A DNA stretch of 64,000 nucleotides from Pseudomonas rubra (lineage in GTDB: Bacteria; Pseudomonadota; Gammaproteobacteria; Pseudomonadales; Pseudomonadaceae): the NCBI RefSeq assembly GCF_028656935.1, contig NZ_JAMDGZ010000010.1:92076-156075 (forward strand). The letters run 5' to 3'. Shown here piece after piece: positions 35,985-44,560 of the stretch (its first letter is position 1; the number at the start of each line of letters is the position of its first letter). The notes under the pieces were generated by a model. That model saw only the letters and a list, made by a program, of their open reading frames with translations, was not told where the DNA came from and searched no databases. Made by a program: the position numbers and the translations under genes.

Positions 35985-37121
35985 TTATTTTTGTTTTTCC
36001 AGTTGGTGATACTTGCCGTCCTTGTCCCACTGGTAGACCACGTAGTCGGAGACTTTCAGGTCGCCCTTGCTGTCCCAGGTCTTCTCGCCCATCACGGTTT
36101 TCACCGGGTTGGCCTTGAGCCACTTGGCGGCATCCTCGCCTTTGTTTGACTTGGCGCCGTTGAAGCCTGCGGCCAGGGCCTGAAGTGATGCATAGGCGTA
36201 CAGGGTGTAGCCCTCAGGTTCATAGCCGGTCTTGCGGAAGGCATCCACCACCGTCTTGCTGTCAGGCAGCAGGCGCGGGTCGGCGCCGAAGGTCATGTAC
36301 ACGCCATCGACGTACTGTGCGCCACCGGCAGTGGTCACCAGTTCGTCGGTGACGATGCCGTCATCAGACATGAACTTGACGTCTTTCAGACCATTCTCAC
36401 GCAGTTGACGGACCAGCGGGCCGGCTTCCGGATGCAGGCCACCGAAATAGACCACGTCGGCACCGGCAGCGCGGATCTTGGTGACCACGGCGCTGAAGTC
36501 CTTCTCGCCACGGGTCAGGCCTTCATACAGCACCGGCGTCACCCCACGTTTGGTCAATTGCGCCTTGGTGGCGTCCGCCAGACCCTGGCCGTAGGTGTCC
36601 TTGTCGTGCAGCACCACGACCTTCTTGCCCTTGAGCACATCGACGATGTAGTCGCCGGCGACGATGCCCTGCTGGTCATCACGCCCGCACATGCGGAACA
36701 TGGCGCTCAGGCCACGCTCGGTGACTTGTGGGTTGGTCGAGCCTGGAGTGATAGCAATGACCCCAGCTTCGTCATAGACCTCTGAAGCAGGAATGGTGTT
36801 AGACGAGCAGAAGTGCCCGACCACCCCGGCGACCTTTTCCTGGTCGACCAGGCGATTGGCTACCGCTACGGCCTGTTTCGGCTCGCAGGCATCATCGCCT
36901 TTGACCAGCACGATCTGCTCACCATTGATCCCACCTGCGGCGTTGATCGCATCAGCCGCTGCCTGCGCACCTTTCATGTACTGCTCGCCAAACGCTGCGC
37001 TAGGACCGGTCATCGGGCCTGCTACACCGATCTTGATGTCGGCCTGAACATACGAAGAAACGCCCAGCGCCGTAGCCACGGCGAGGGCCAGAAAGCCTTT
37101 CTTGTAAAACGTCTGCGACAT
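35985..37121 (-). CDS. livK: Branched-chain amino acid binding protein LivK/BraC
   Basis: A 378-residue periplasmic binding protein with a signal peptide (about residues 1-26, VSSYVQA) and mature start DIKIGVAGPMTGPSAAFGEQYMKGAQ. Landmarks include VGHFCSSNTIPASEVYDEAGV and TFGADPRLLPDSKTVVDAFR. It binds Leu, Ile, Val and often Ala or Thr for LivHMGF. The frame extends upstream to 37400, but ATG 37121 follows CAGGAGC and starts the signal peptide. A consensus sigma-54 promoter lies about 60 bases upstream. Confidence 0.95.
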   Translation of the reverse strand: MSQTFYKKGFLALAVATALGVSSYVQADIKIGVAGPMTGPSAAFGEQYMKGAQAAADAINAAGGINGEQIVLVKGDDACEPKQAVAVANRLVDQEKVAGVVGHFCSSNTIPASEVYDEAGVIAITPGSTNPQVTERGLSAMFRMCGRDDQQGIVAGDYIVDVLKGKKVVVLHDKDTYGQGLADATKAQLTKRGVTPVLYEGLTRGEKDFSAVVTKIRAAGADVVYFGGLHPEAGPLVRQLRENGLKDVKFMSDDGIVTDELVTTAGGAQYVDGVYMTFGADPRLLPDSKTVVDAFRKTGYEPEGYTLYAYASLQALAAGFNGAKSNKGEDAAKWLKANPVKTVMGEKTWDSKGDLKVSDYVVYQWDKDGKYHQLEKQK

Positions 37122-37179
37122 GAGGTGGTGCTCCTGGAGTTTTTTTTGGTTGGCACTACAACTTTCAGCAATTGCTCTG

Positions 37180-37195
37180 AGCAAGGGCCGTGCCA
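37180..37195 (-). promoter_or_regulatory. Sigma-54 promoter of livKHMGF
   Basis: Read on the minus strand, TGGCACGGCCCTTGCT is a full match to the TGGCACG-N4-TTGCW consensus with GG-N10-GC spacing. The predicted transcript start falls near 37169, leaving a leader of about 48 bases before livK. Confidence 0.85.
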
Positions 37196-37338
37196 GTGGT
37201 TTTTTATTCTGGAAAAACTCGTGAACAAGTTGCGCAGCGCGGATTCGCGGCCTTTTTTTACGGGTCGTGCAACCGTCTGCCTCACGGCAAGCGCCACTCG
37301 ATTCTGCAAAAAAGAGCAACCACGAAGTGCCATCATTG

Positions 37339-37366
37339 CAACCCTGGGTTGTGGTTACGTGCAACC
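37339..37366. promoter_or_regulatory. Palindromic upstream site for livK
   Basis: A perfect 13-bp palindrome CAACCCTGGGTTG (37339-37351) overlaps a second inverted pair GGTTG (37347-37351) / CAACC (37362-37366). It is about 150 bp upstream of the -24 element, a usual distance for a sigma-54 enhancer. GTGCAACC also occurs near 37267. The rest of the gap 37122-37591 holds the pncB promoter and no gene. Confidence 0.5.
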
Positions 37367-37591
37367 AGCCTGTAACAAGATGCGTAACCGAACTGCACAT
37401 CCTTGGTGCGCGACTGCTACAGCGGGCACAACTACAGGCTAGCCGCTGACCGCTAAAAGCGCCGCTACCTGTAGCCTGCTACCGAATTACCCCGGCCCCG
37501 GCCTGCCCTGATCAAGGCAAAGGCTGGCACAATGCGCAGGTCTGTGCGCCGTCGCTGGCGGTGATGGCGCGCGCCCCCTTTGGAGCCCCCT

Positions 37592-38794
37592 ATGAGCGAG
37601 AGTGCATTTGCCGATCGCATCGTGCAGAACCTGCTCGACACCGATTTTTACAAGCTGACCATGATGCAGGCCGTGCTGCACAACTACCCCAACGTCGACG
37701 TTGAATGGGAGTTTCGCTGCCGTAACGGTGAAGACCTGCGTCCGTATCTTGCGCAGATCCGCCAACAGATCGAGCAGTTGTGCGAACTGAGTCTGGGTAA
37801 TGGCCAGCTGGGCTTCCTGGAACAGATCAGCTTCATGAAGCCGGACTTTTTGCGCTTTCTCGGACTGTTCCGCTTCAACCTGCGCTACCTGCAACTAGGG
37901 ATCGAGAACGACCAGCTGTACCTGCGCCTGCGCGGGCCCTGGCTGCACGTGATCCTGTTTGAAGTGCCTTTGCTTGCGATCATCAGCGAAGTGCGCAACC
38001 GCCATCGCCATCCCCAGGCCAAACTCAGTGATGCCCGCGACCAGCTGTACCGCAAGTTCGACTGGCTCAAGGCCAATGCCAGCAGCGAGGAGCTGGCCGA
38101 GCTGCAGGTCGCCGACTTCGGCACCCGTCGGCGCTTCTCCTACAAGGTTCAGGAAGAAGTGGTGCGGGTACTCAAGGACGACTTCCCGGCGCGCTTCGTC
38201 GGCACCAGCAACGTGCACCTGGCACGGAAACTGGATATCAAGCCCCTGGGGACCATGGCCCACGAATGGATCATGGCCCACCAGCAACTGGGGCCGCGGC
38301 TGATCGACAGCCAGATCGCCGCGCTGGACTGCTGGGTCCGCGAATACCGCGGGCTGCTTGGCATCGCCCTGACCGATTGCATCACGATGGATGCCTTCCT
38401 GAACGATTTCGACCTGTACTTTGCCAAGCTGTTCGACGGCCTGCGCCATGACTCGGGCGATCCGGTGCAGTGGGCGGAAAAGGCCATCGATCACTACCGC
38501 AAGCTGGGGATCGATCCGATGACCAAGACCCTGGTGTTCTCCGACGGCCTGAACCTGACCAAGTCGCTGGAGATCTTCCGTGCCCTGCGCGGGCGGATCA
38601 ACGTCAGTTTCGGCATCGGCACCAACCTCACTTGCGACCTGCCCGGGGTGGCGCCGATGAGCATCGTGCTTAAAATGACCGACTGTAACGGCCAGCCCGT
38701 CGCCAAGATTTCCGATGAGGCAGCCAAGACCCAATGCCGCGACGAGAACTTCGTCGCCTACCTGCGCCACGTCTTCAAAGTGTCCAAGGAGTAA
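37592..38794 (+). CDS. pncB: Nicotinate phosphoribosyltransferase
   Basis: A 400-residue enzyme that converts nicotinate and PRPP to nicotinate mononucleotide in NAD salvage. The N-terminus [21 protein letters not shown] and the phosphoribosyl-binding region [32 protein letters not shown] are characteristic of the PncB family. ATG 37592 is used: TGGAG at 37581 gives correct spacing, while the upstream in-frame codon at 37580 overlaps that site. It is followed after three bases by nadE, making a two-gene NAD operon. Confidence 0.96.
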   Translation: MSESAFADRIVQNLLDTDFYKLTMMQAVLHNYPNVDVEWEFRCRNGEDLRPYLAQIRQQIEQLCELSLGNGQLGFLEQISFMKPDFLRFLGLFRFNLRYLQLGIENDQLYLRLRGPWLHVILFEVPLLAIISEVRNRHRHPQAKLSDARDQLYRKFDWLKANASSEELAELQVADFGTRRRFSYKVQEEVVRVLKDDFPARFVGTSNVHLARKLDIKPLGTMAHEWIMAHQQLGPRLIDSQIAALDCWVREYRGLLGIALTDCITMDAFLNDFDLYFAKLFDGLRHDSGDPVQWAEKAIDHYRKLGIDPMTKTLVFSDGLNLTKSLEIFRALRGRINVSFGIGTNLTCDLPGVAPMSIVLKMTDCNGQPVAKISDEAAKTQCRDENFVAYLRHVFKVSKE

Positions 38795-38797
38795 TTC

Positions 38798-39625
38798 ATG
38801 CAAGCCGTCCAGCGAGAGATTGCCCAAGCGCTCAAGGTCCAGCCGCCGTTCGCCGACAGCGTCGCGCTCGAAGCCGAAGTGAACCGGCGCGTGGCCTTCA
38901 TCAAGACCTGCCTGAGCAACGCACGGCTCAAGACTCTGGTGCTGGGCATCAGTGGCGGCGTCGATTCGCTGACCGCAGCGCTGATGGCGCAACGGGCGAT
39001 CAACGAATTGCGCAGTGAAACCGGTGATCAGCAGTACCGCTTCATTGCCGTGCGCCTGCCCTACCAGGTGCAGCACGACGAACACGATGCCCAGGCTTGC
39101 CTGGAGGTGATCAAGGCCAACGAAGTGCACACCGTCGACATCGCCCCGGCCGTGCGCGCCCTGGCGGGCGAGGTCAAGGCCCTGGAGAGTGGCTCGCCGA
39201 CGCTGGTCGACTTCGTCGTCGGCAACACCAAGGCGCGCATGCGCATGGTCGCCCAGTACACCATCGCCGGCGCCCGCCAGGGCCTGGTGATCGGCACCGA
39301 CCACGCCGCTGAAGCAGTGATGGGCTTCTTTACCAAATTTGGTGATGGTTCCTGCGACCTGGCGCCGCTCAGTGGCTTGGTGAAGAACCAGGTACGGGCT
39401 ATCGCACGCAGCTTTGGCGCGCCGGAGTCACTGGTGGAGAAGGTCCCGACCGCGGACCTGGAGGACCTGGCGCCGGGCAAGCCGGACGAAGCGTCACACG
39501 GCGTGAGCTATGCGCAGATCGATGCGTTCCTGCAGGGTGAGCCGGTAAGCCAGGAAGCGTTCGACATCATCAGCGCCACCTACCGCAAGACCCAGCACAA
39601 GCGCGAGATGCCGTTCGCGCCTTGA
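38798..39625 (+). CDS. nadE: NH3-dependent NAD+ synthetase
   Basis: A 275-residue enzyme that amidates deamido-NAD to NAD. The PP-loop SGGVDS is at residues 52-57, and [20 protein letters not shown] and [17 protein letters not shown] are NadE signature regions. No N-terminal glutaminase domain is present, so ammonia is the nitrogen donor. Coupled to pncB; followed by a REP pair. Confidence 0.96.
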   Translation: MQAVQREIAQALKVQPPFADSVALEAEVNRRVAFIKTCLSNARLKTLVLGISGGVDSLTAALMAQRAINELRSETGDQQYRFIAVRLPYQVQHDEHDAQACLEVIKANEVHTVDIAPAVRALAGEVKALESGSPTLVDFVVGNTKARMRMVAQYTIAGARQGLVIGTDHAAEAVMGFFTKFGDGSCDLAPLSGLVKNQVRAIARSFGAPESLVEKVPTADLEDLAPGKPDEASHGVSYAQIDAFLQGEPVSQEAFDIISATYRKTQHKREMPFAP

Positions 39626-39628
39626 AAG

Positions 39629-39692
39629 CATCGCGGGGCAAGCCCGCTCCCACAGGATCAGCACTGTGTGGGAGCGGGCTTGCCCCGCAATT
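39629..39692. repeat. REP pair (BIME)
   Basis: Two inverted REP units (TCGCGGGGCAAGCCCGCTCC and its complement) separate the convergent nadE and azurin genes. Confidence 0.85.
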
Positions 39693-39703
39693 GGTTACCT
39701 GAA

Positions 39704-40150
39704 TTACTTCAGCGTAACAGTGCCTTTCATCATCGAGATGTGGCCAGGGAACGAGCAGAAGAAGCCGTACTTCTCGTCCGCCTTGAGTTTGGACACATCG
39801 AAGGTCACCGAGTCAGTTTCCTTGGCGCCAATGATCTTGGTGTGGGCGATCACGCGCTCGTCACCGTCTTTCACATAGTTTTTGTCGATGCCGGCAGTCA
39901 GACCGTCGGTGGCGATCGGCTGCATGTCAGCTTCTTTGCTGATGACCAGGTTGTGGCCCATGACGTTCTTCGGCAACGAACCGGAGTGGGTCAGCTCGAC
40001 GGTGAATGTCTTGCAGCTCTTGTCGATTTCGATGGCCTTGGTGTTGAAGGACATCTGGTCGGTGGAGTCGATCGTCGCCTTGCACTCAGCGGCGAATACC
40101 TGAGTGCTGGCGAGGGTCAGCAAGGATACTGCGACAACTTTGGCAAACAT
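39704..40150 (-). CDS. azu: Azurin, blue copper electron carrier
   Basis: A 148-residue precursor with a 20-residue signal peptide (TQVFA-AEC). Copper ligands are H66, C132, H137 and M141, equal to mature H46, C112, H117 and M121 of azurins; the disulfide C23-C46 (mature 3-26) is also present. The block [19 protein letters not shown] closes the protein. It shuttles electrons in the periplasm and can donate to peroxidases or reductases. The position after pncB-nadE is conserved in Pseudomonas as I recall it. Confidence 0.97.
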   Translation of the reverse strand: MFAKVVAVSLLTLASTQVFAAECKATIDSTDQMSFNTKAIEIDKSCKTFTVELTHSGSLPKNVMGHNLVISKEADMQPIATDGLTAGIDKNYVKDGDERVIAHTKIIGAKETDSVTFDVSKLKADEKYGFFCSFPGHISMMKGTVTLK

Positions 40151-40212
40151 CGTGAATCTCCATGGCAGGGTTTTATCAGTTTGCAGACTGCCCGAAACCG
40201 CAAGGCCGGCCC

Positions 40213-40226
40213 ATGATGTGGGTCAA
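40213..40226 (-). promoter_or_regulatory. Possible ANR/FNR box upstream of azurin
   Basis: On the minus strand TTGAC-CCAC-ATCAT matches the TTGAT-N4-ATCAA box with two mismatches, 63 bp upstream of the azurin start. Azurin genes are known to respond to ANR in P. aeruginosa; spacing to a -10 here is not clearly right. Confidence 0.3.
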
Positions 40227-40345
40227 GCACTGGCCGAAGAGCCAGACAGTAAATTTGTTCTATGGATTGTATACAGGAAATCTAAGTGCCCATCATGCAC
40301 CTTTGGGCGAGGATGAGACAACCTCTCATTCAGGAGTCAACGGCT

Positions 40346-40435
40346 ATGTCCCTGGGTAGCATGATCAACAGTTTTCTGGCGGCTTATGCCTGCGGCGCGG
40401 CGGGTGCCTCGTGCGAGTTCGCGCGCCCGGAGTGA
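40346..40435 (+). CDS. Possible 29-residue small protein
   Basis: ATG 40346 begins a 29-codon frame reading MSLGSMINSFLAAYACGAAG and ending CEFARPE, stop at 40433-40435. A good Shine-Dalgarno AGGAG at 40332-40336 precedes it with nine bases spacing. The peptide has a short hydrophobic stretch and two cysteines. It lies between azurin and the LOG-family gene, 78 bases before the latter. It could be a true small protein, a leader peptide or chance; I do not recognise it. Confidence 0.35.
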   Translation: MSLGSMINSFLAAYACGAAGASCEFARPE

Positions 40436-40513
40436 AGCGGCCGCCGGAATTATGAACTTGGAAGCGCGGGCCGTGCGCCTTACTCTGTGTGCGCTTGTAA
40501 CCGGAGAGAAGCA

Positions 40514-41101
40514 ATGCCCGTACGTTCCATTTGTGTGTTCTGTGGCGCCAGCACCGGCGTCAACCCCGCCTATCGCGAAGCCGCCATCAGCCTCGGCCGG
40601 AGCATCGCCGAGCGCGGCCTGACTCTGGTCTATGGCGGTGGCGCCGTGGGCCTGATGGGCATCGTTGCCGATGCGGCCATGGCTGCCGGTGGCGAAGTGA
40701 TCGGTATCATCCCTGAAGCCCTGAAGAATGCCGAAATCGGCCACACTGGCCTGACTCGCCTGGAAGTGGTCGACGGCATGCACGCGCGCAAGGCGCGCAT
40801 GGCCGAACTGAGTGACGCCTTCGTCGCCCTGCCGGGTGGCCTGGGGACCCTGGAAGAGCTGTTCGAAGTCTGGACCTGGGGGCAGTTGGGCTACCACGCA
40901 AAGCCCCTGGGCCTGCTCGACGTCAACGGTTTCTACAGCAAGCTGGGCAGCTTTCTCGACCATGTGGTGGAAGAAGGCTTCGTGCGCCCGCAACACCGCG
41001 CCATGCTACAGCTGGCCGATTCGCCCGCCGAGCTGCTCGACGCCATGGACAACTTCGAGGCCCCGGTACTGCCCAAGTGGGTCGACAAGAAGCCTGACTG
41101 A
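40514..41101 (+). CDS. LOG family protein (cytokinin-activating type, TIGR00730)
   Basis: A 195-residue Rossmann-fold protein with the LOG hallmark [12 protein letters not shown] and the N-terminal [18 protein letters not shown], plus [19 protein letters not shown] enzymes hydrolyse nucleotide 5'-monophosphates (cytokinin or AMP) to base and ribose 5-phosphate. In pseudomonads the physiological role is likely nucleotide metabolism. ATG 40514 follows GGAGAG. ORF extension upstream to 40487 is not supported. Confidence 0.9.
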   Translation: MPVRSICVFCGASTGVNPAYREAAISLGRSIAERGLTLVYGGGAVGLMGIVADAAMAAGGEVIGIIPEALKNAEIGHTGLTRLEVVDGMHARKARMAELSDAFVALPGGLGTLEELFEVWTWGQLGYHAKPLGLLDVNGFYSKLGSFLDHVVEEGFVRPQHRAMLQLADSPAELLDAMDNFEAPVLPKWVDKKPD

Positions 41102-41109
41102 CCCACCTC

Positions 41110-41135
41110 CTCGCGGGGCAAGCCCGCTCCTACAA
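41110..41135. repeat. Single REP unit
   Basis: One putida-type REP half (TCGCGGGGCAAGCCCGCTCC) between convergent genes; it touches the stop region of the minus-strand transglutaminase gene. Confidence 0.75.
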
Positions 41136-42035
41136 GGCAGCGGCCTCATCCAGCGGCGTCACCGTGACCTGCACCTGCGGGTCATGGCTGCCGCCGCCCA
41201 GGATCACCCCGCGCAACGGCGACACATCGCAAAAGTCCCGGCCCCAGGCCAAGGTGATGTGTTCAAGCGCCGGGCGCAGGTTGTTGGTGGGGTCGAAGTC
41301 GATCCAGCCCTGCCCCGGGCAGAACACCGACATCCAGGCGTGCGAGGCATCGGCACCGATCAACCGCGGCTGGCCGGGTGGCGGCCGGGTCAACAGGTAG
41401 CCGCTGACATAGCGCGCCGCCAGGCCACGCGACCGCAGGCAGGCGAGCATCAGGTGGGCGAAGTCCTGGCACACGCCACGTCGGCGCTCCAGCACCTCCA
41501 CCAGCGGCGTGGCGACCTGAGTCGCATCAGCGTCGAAGGTGAATTCGTTGAAGATCTTCTCCATCAATGCCTGCACACCTTCGAGCAGTGGCCGTCCGGG
41601 CTCGAAACAGGACTCGCTGAACGCCACGAAGCGCTGCTTGAGCCGCACATACGGCGACTCGAAACAAAAACGGCACGCTTGCAGGTACTCACTCGTCAGC
41701 GGCTTACCGGAATAAGTCAAGGCATCACGCACCCACTCCCAGGCGGGTGAGGTAGCAAAGTCTGGCGCGGCCCGTTGCAGTACTTCGATCTGCACACGCG
41801 CCACCACCTGCAACTGTTCATGCGGGCGCTCGAAGGCCAGGCGGGTCAGTGGGTTGCCAAACACATCCCACTCGTCACGGCGCTGGCTGGGTGCCGGGCT
41901 GACCTGCAGGGCCTGGGTTTCGCAGCGTTGCCAGGCGCAGGGCCGTGGCCACAGGTGCGCCAGCTGCTGGGCCAGGGATACCGGGCTGTCGTAGCGGTAA
42001 TGGGTGTCGTGAATGATCTGATAATGGGCACTCAT
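41130..42035 (-). CDS. Transglutaminase-like cysteine protease family protein
   Basis: A 301-residue protein with an N-terminal beta-rich region (YQIIHDTHYRYDSPVSLAQQ, bacterial transglutaminase-like N domain) and a C-terminal papain-like core. The triad is visible as Cys in RRGVCQDFAHL, His in ASHAWMSVF and Asp in GWIDFDPTNN. Such proteins accompany circularly permuted ATP-grasp/alpha-E proteins and may hydrolyse or transfer peptide amide bonds. ATG 42035 overlaps the preceding stop (TGATG), so it is coupled to the ATP-grasp gene. A GTG one codon earlier is less likely. Confidence 0.85.
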   Translation of the reverse strand: MSAHYQIIHDTHYRYDSPVSLAQQLAHLWPRPCAWQRCETQALQVSPAPSQRRDEWDVFGNPLTRLAFERPHEQLQVVARVQIEVLQRAAPDFATSPAWEWVRDALTYSGKPLTSEYLQACRFCFESPYVRLKQRFVAFSESCFEPGRPLLEGVQALMEKIFNEFTFDADATQVATPLVEVLERRRGVCQDFAHLMLACLRSRGLAARYVSGYLLTRPPPGQPRLIGADASHAWMSVFCPGQGWIDFDPTNNLRPALEHITLAWGRDFCDVSPLRGVILGGGSHDPQVQVTVTPLDEAAAL

Positions 42036-44521
42036 CACAGCGATACCGTCTGTTGGCTGACATCATCGACGTGAGCGAAATGGCGCAGGACCAGGCGCTC
42101 GGAAAGCTCGCCACTGGCCAGGACGATCGCTTGCAGCAGGTCAGCAAGCCCGGACAGCACAGCCTGGATACTGGCGCTGCCGAACAAGGGGTCTTCCAGG
42201 CTGCGCAAGTCGAACAGTCGCAACTGCTCGGCCAGCAGGGCCAGAGCCGGGTCGCGCGGGCTGTCGAACTCCTCGCTCAAGCGCTGGTTGGCACGCACCA
42301 GCAACTTGAGCTGGAACAGCACGGCATGGGGGTTCTGTTCGTCGAGCAACAGCAGGTCGAGCACCGGGATCAATTGCGCGACGGCCAGGTAGCGCGAACG
42401 GTAGGTGATGCTGCTGTTGCCCAGTTCCAGCAACCACTCAAGCCCCGCCTGGTCGTGCACCGCCGGCCCGCGCAAAAACGCCGCCAGGCTGCTGCACAAT
42501 GACTGCAGGCGTTCGATGCGCCGGCCAATCATCAAGAAGCGCCAGCCCTCGTCGCGGGTCATGTCGTCCAGGGCAAAACCGGACAGCGCCGCCAGCGACA
42601 TCACCAGGCGGTTGAGAAAATCCACCCGTTCGCCAAAATCAGCCTCGGCGTCTTCCAGGCTCTGCGCTTCGCGTTGCAGTTCAAGCAACGCCTGCCAGTT
42701 TTCCCGCGAGAGCTTGCCGCGCACTTGCGAGGCCGCCCACTGCAGGCGCTGCAGGTTGGCGCGCAGGCTAAAGGCCCAGTCGGCATCGTCCAGTGCCACC
42801 TGCAGGCGCTCGGGCAATTCACCTTCCTCCGGCAGCAGCGACAGTTCATCGGCCAGCTCCACCGCAGCCTGCAAGGCCAGCGGATCATCGCCATCCAGGT
42901 AGCGGGTGAGGATGATCCGCAGCAGCCGCGCACTGGTATCACAACGCTCGCAGTAGCGCCCGAACCAGAACAGGTTTTCTACCACCCGCGATGGCAGGTA
43001 AGGGTCCTGGCGGATCAGTTCGGCCACGCCGATGCTGCGCTGGGCGCGCCATTGCTCGCCTTGTGGCGCGGCCTCACCGAGCACCCAGGTGTCCTTGCTG
43101 GCACCACCGCGCTGCATCGACACCACTTCTGCATCGGCCTGGGCCGCGACCCGGGTCAAGCCACCGGGCAAGATGCGATAGCCCTCAGCCGACGCCACGG
43201 CATATACGCGCATACCGATGGGCCGCGCCTGCAATTGGCCGTGCTCGGCCTGCCATACCGGTGCCTGGGACAGCTGCGCCAGCTCCTGGGCCACGTAGGC
43301 ATAGGGTCGCGCCTGGATGCGCTCGGCCAACGCCTGACGCTGAGCCGGGTCGAGATCGCGACCAAATACCGGGCTGAAACTTTGCGAGGGGAATGCTGGC
43401 TTCACCAGCAGTTTGGGCAACTGCTCCAGCGCCCGGGCCATCACCGCTGGCTCACCGCACCACCAGGTGGCGATGGACGGCAGGCTCAATTCTTCAGCGA
43501 ACAAGCGCTGGTTGATCGCCGGTAAAAAGCCCAGCAGGCCCGGCGACTCCAGCACCCCGCTGCCCAGCGCATTGGCCACCAGCACCCGGCCCTGGCGCAC
43601 GGCGTCGAGCAAACCGGGCACGCCCAGGGCCGAATCCGTGCGCAGCTCCAGCGGATCGCAGAAATCGTCGTCCAGACGGCGCATGATCGCGTGTACCCGG
43701 CGCAGACCGCTCAAGGTCTTGAGATAGACGGTGGCATCGCGCACGGTCAGGTCACTGCCCTCGACCAGTGGGTAACCTAGCTGCCGGGCCAGGTACAGAT
43801 GTTCGAAATAGCTCTCGTTGAACCGCCCCGGGGTCAGCAAAACCACCAGCGGTGCATCTTTGTCGCTGGGCGCCAGGCGCGCCAGGGTTTGCTGCAGGGT
43901 GCGGAAGAAACCGGCCAGGTGCTGCACCTGCAAGTCACGGTACAGCTCAGGCAGCGCCCGCGAGACAATGGTGCGGTTCTCCAGCGCGTAGCCGGCACCC
44001 GACGGCGCCTGGGTGCGGTCGGCCGTGACCCACCAGCGACCATCTGGCGCGCGGGCAAGATCCACCGCATAGACATGCAGGTAGGTCCCTTCGGGCGGGG
44101 CAATGCCTTGGCAGGGCCAGAGGAAATTGTTATGGCCATAGACCAGCTCGGCCGGCAGCAGGCCCTCACTGATCAATTGCTGCGGCCCGTAGATATCGGC
44201 CAGTAGTGCATTGAGCAGGCGCGCCCGCTGTGCAACCCCGGCCGCCAGTTGCTGCCATTGCGCAGCGGGCAGCACATGCGGTAACAGATCCAGCTCCCAG
44301 GGCCGGTCGGCGCCCTTGGGGTCGGCGTAAATGTTGTAAGTCACACCGTTCTCGCGCAACTGGCGGGTCAACGAGGCCTGGCGCTGGGCCAATTGCGCCG
44401 CCCCGCTGCGCTGCAGGTAGGCGCACAACGGCTGCCAATGCTCGCGCACAGCGCCCTGGCCTGCGAGCATCTCGTGATAGGTCCCCGCACTGAGCGGGTA
44501 AACATCAAACAGGTCAGGCAT
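42035..44521 (-). CDS. Circularly permuted ATP-grasp / alpha-E fusion protein
   Basis: An 828-residue protein. Residues about 1-480 are a circularly permuted ATP-grasp domain (ENGVTYNIYADPKGADRPWELDLLP, VVLLTPGRFNESYFEHLYLARQLG and LLVKPAFPSQSFSPVFGRDL are its conserved blocks). Residues about 510-828 are an alpha-E helical domain (SRVVENLFWFGRYCERCDTSARLLRIIL). In many bacteria these are separate genes; here they are fused. Comparative genomics has predicted that they form amide or peptide bonds, but no product is established. Middle gene of a three-gene operon flanked by two transglutaminase-type proteins. Confidence 0.9.
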   Translation of the reverse strand: MPDLFDVYPLSAGTYHEMLAGQGAVREHWQPLCAYLQRSGAAQLAQRQASLTRQLRENGVTYNIYADPKGADRPWELDLLPHVLPAAQWQQLAAGVAQRARLLNALLADIYGPQQLISEGLLPAELVYGHNNFLWPCQGIAPPEGTYLHVYAVDLARAPDGRWWVTADRTQAPSGAGYALENRTIVSRALPELYRDLQVQHLAGFFRTLQQTLARLAPSDKDAPLVVLLTPGRFNESYFEHLYLARQLGYPLVEGSDLTVRDATVYLKTLSGLRRVHAIMRRLDDDFCDPLELRTDSALGVPGLLDAVRQGRVLVANALGSGVLESPGLLGFLPAINQRLFAEELSLPSIATWWCGEPAVMARALEQLPKLLVKPAFPSQSFSPVFGRDLDPAQRQALAERIQARPYAYVAQELAQLSQAPVWQAEHGQLQARPIGMRVYAVASAEGYRILPGGLTRVAAQADAEVVSMQRGGASKDTWVLGEAAPQGEQWRAQRSIGVAELIRQDPYLPSRVVENLFWFGRYCERCDTSARLLRIILTRYLDGDDPLALQAAVELADELSLLPEEGELPERLQVALDDADWAFSLRANLQRLQWAASQVRGKLSRENWQALLELQREAQSLEDAEADFGERVDFLNRLVMSLAALSGFALDDMTRDEGWRFLMIGRRIERLQSLCSSLAAFLRGPAVHDQAGLEWLLELGNSSITYRSRYLAVAQLIPVLDLLLLDEQNPHAVLFQLKLLVRANQRLSEEFDSPRDPALALLAEQLRLFDLRSLEDPLFGSASIQAVLSGLADLLQAIVLASGELSERLVLRHFAHVDDVSQQTVSL

Positions 44522-44560
44522 GACAATGCTCGAAGGCCACAGGTCAGTTCAGAGTAGCGC

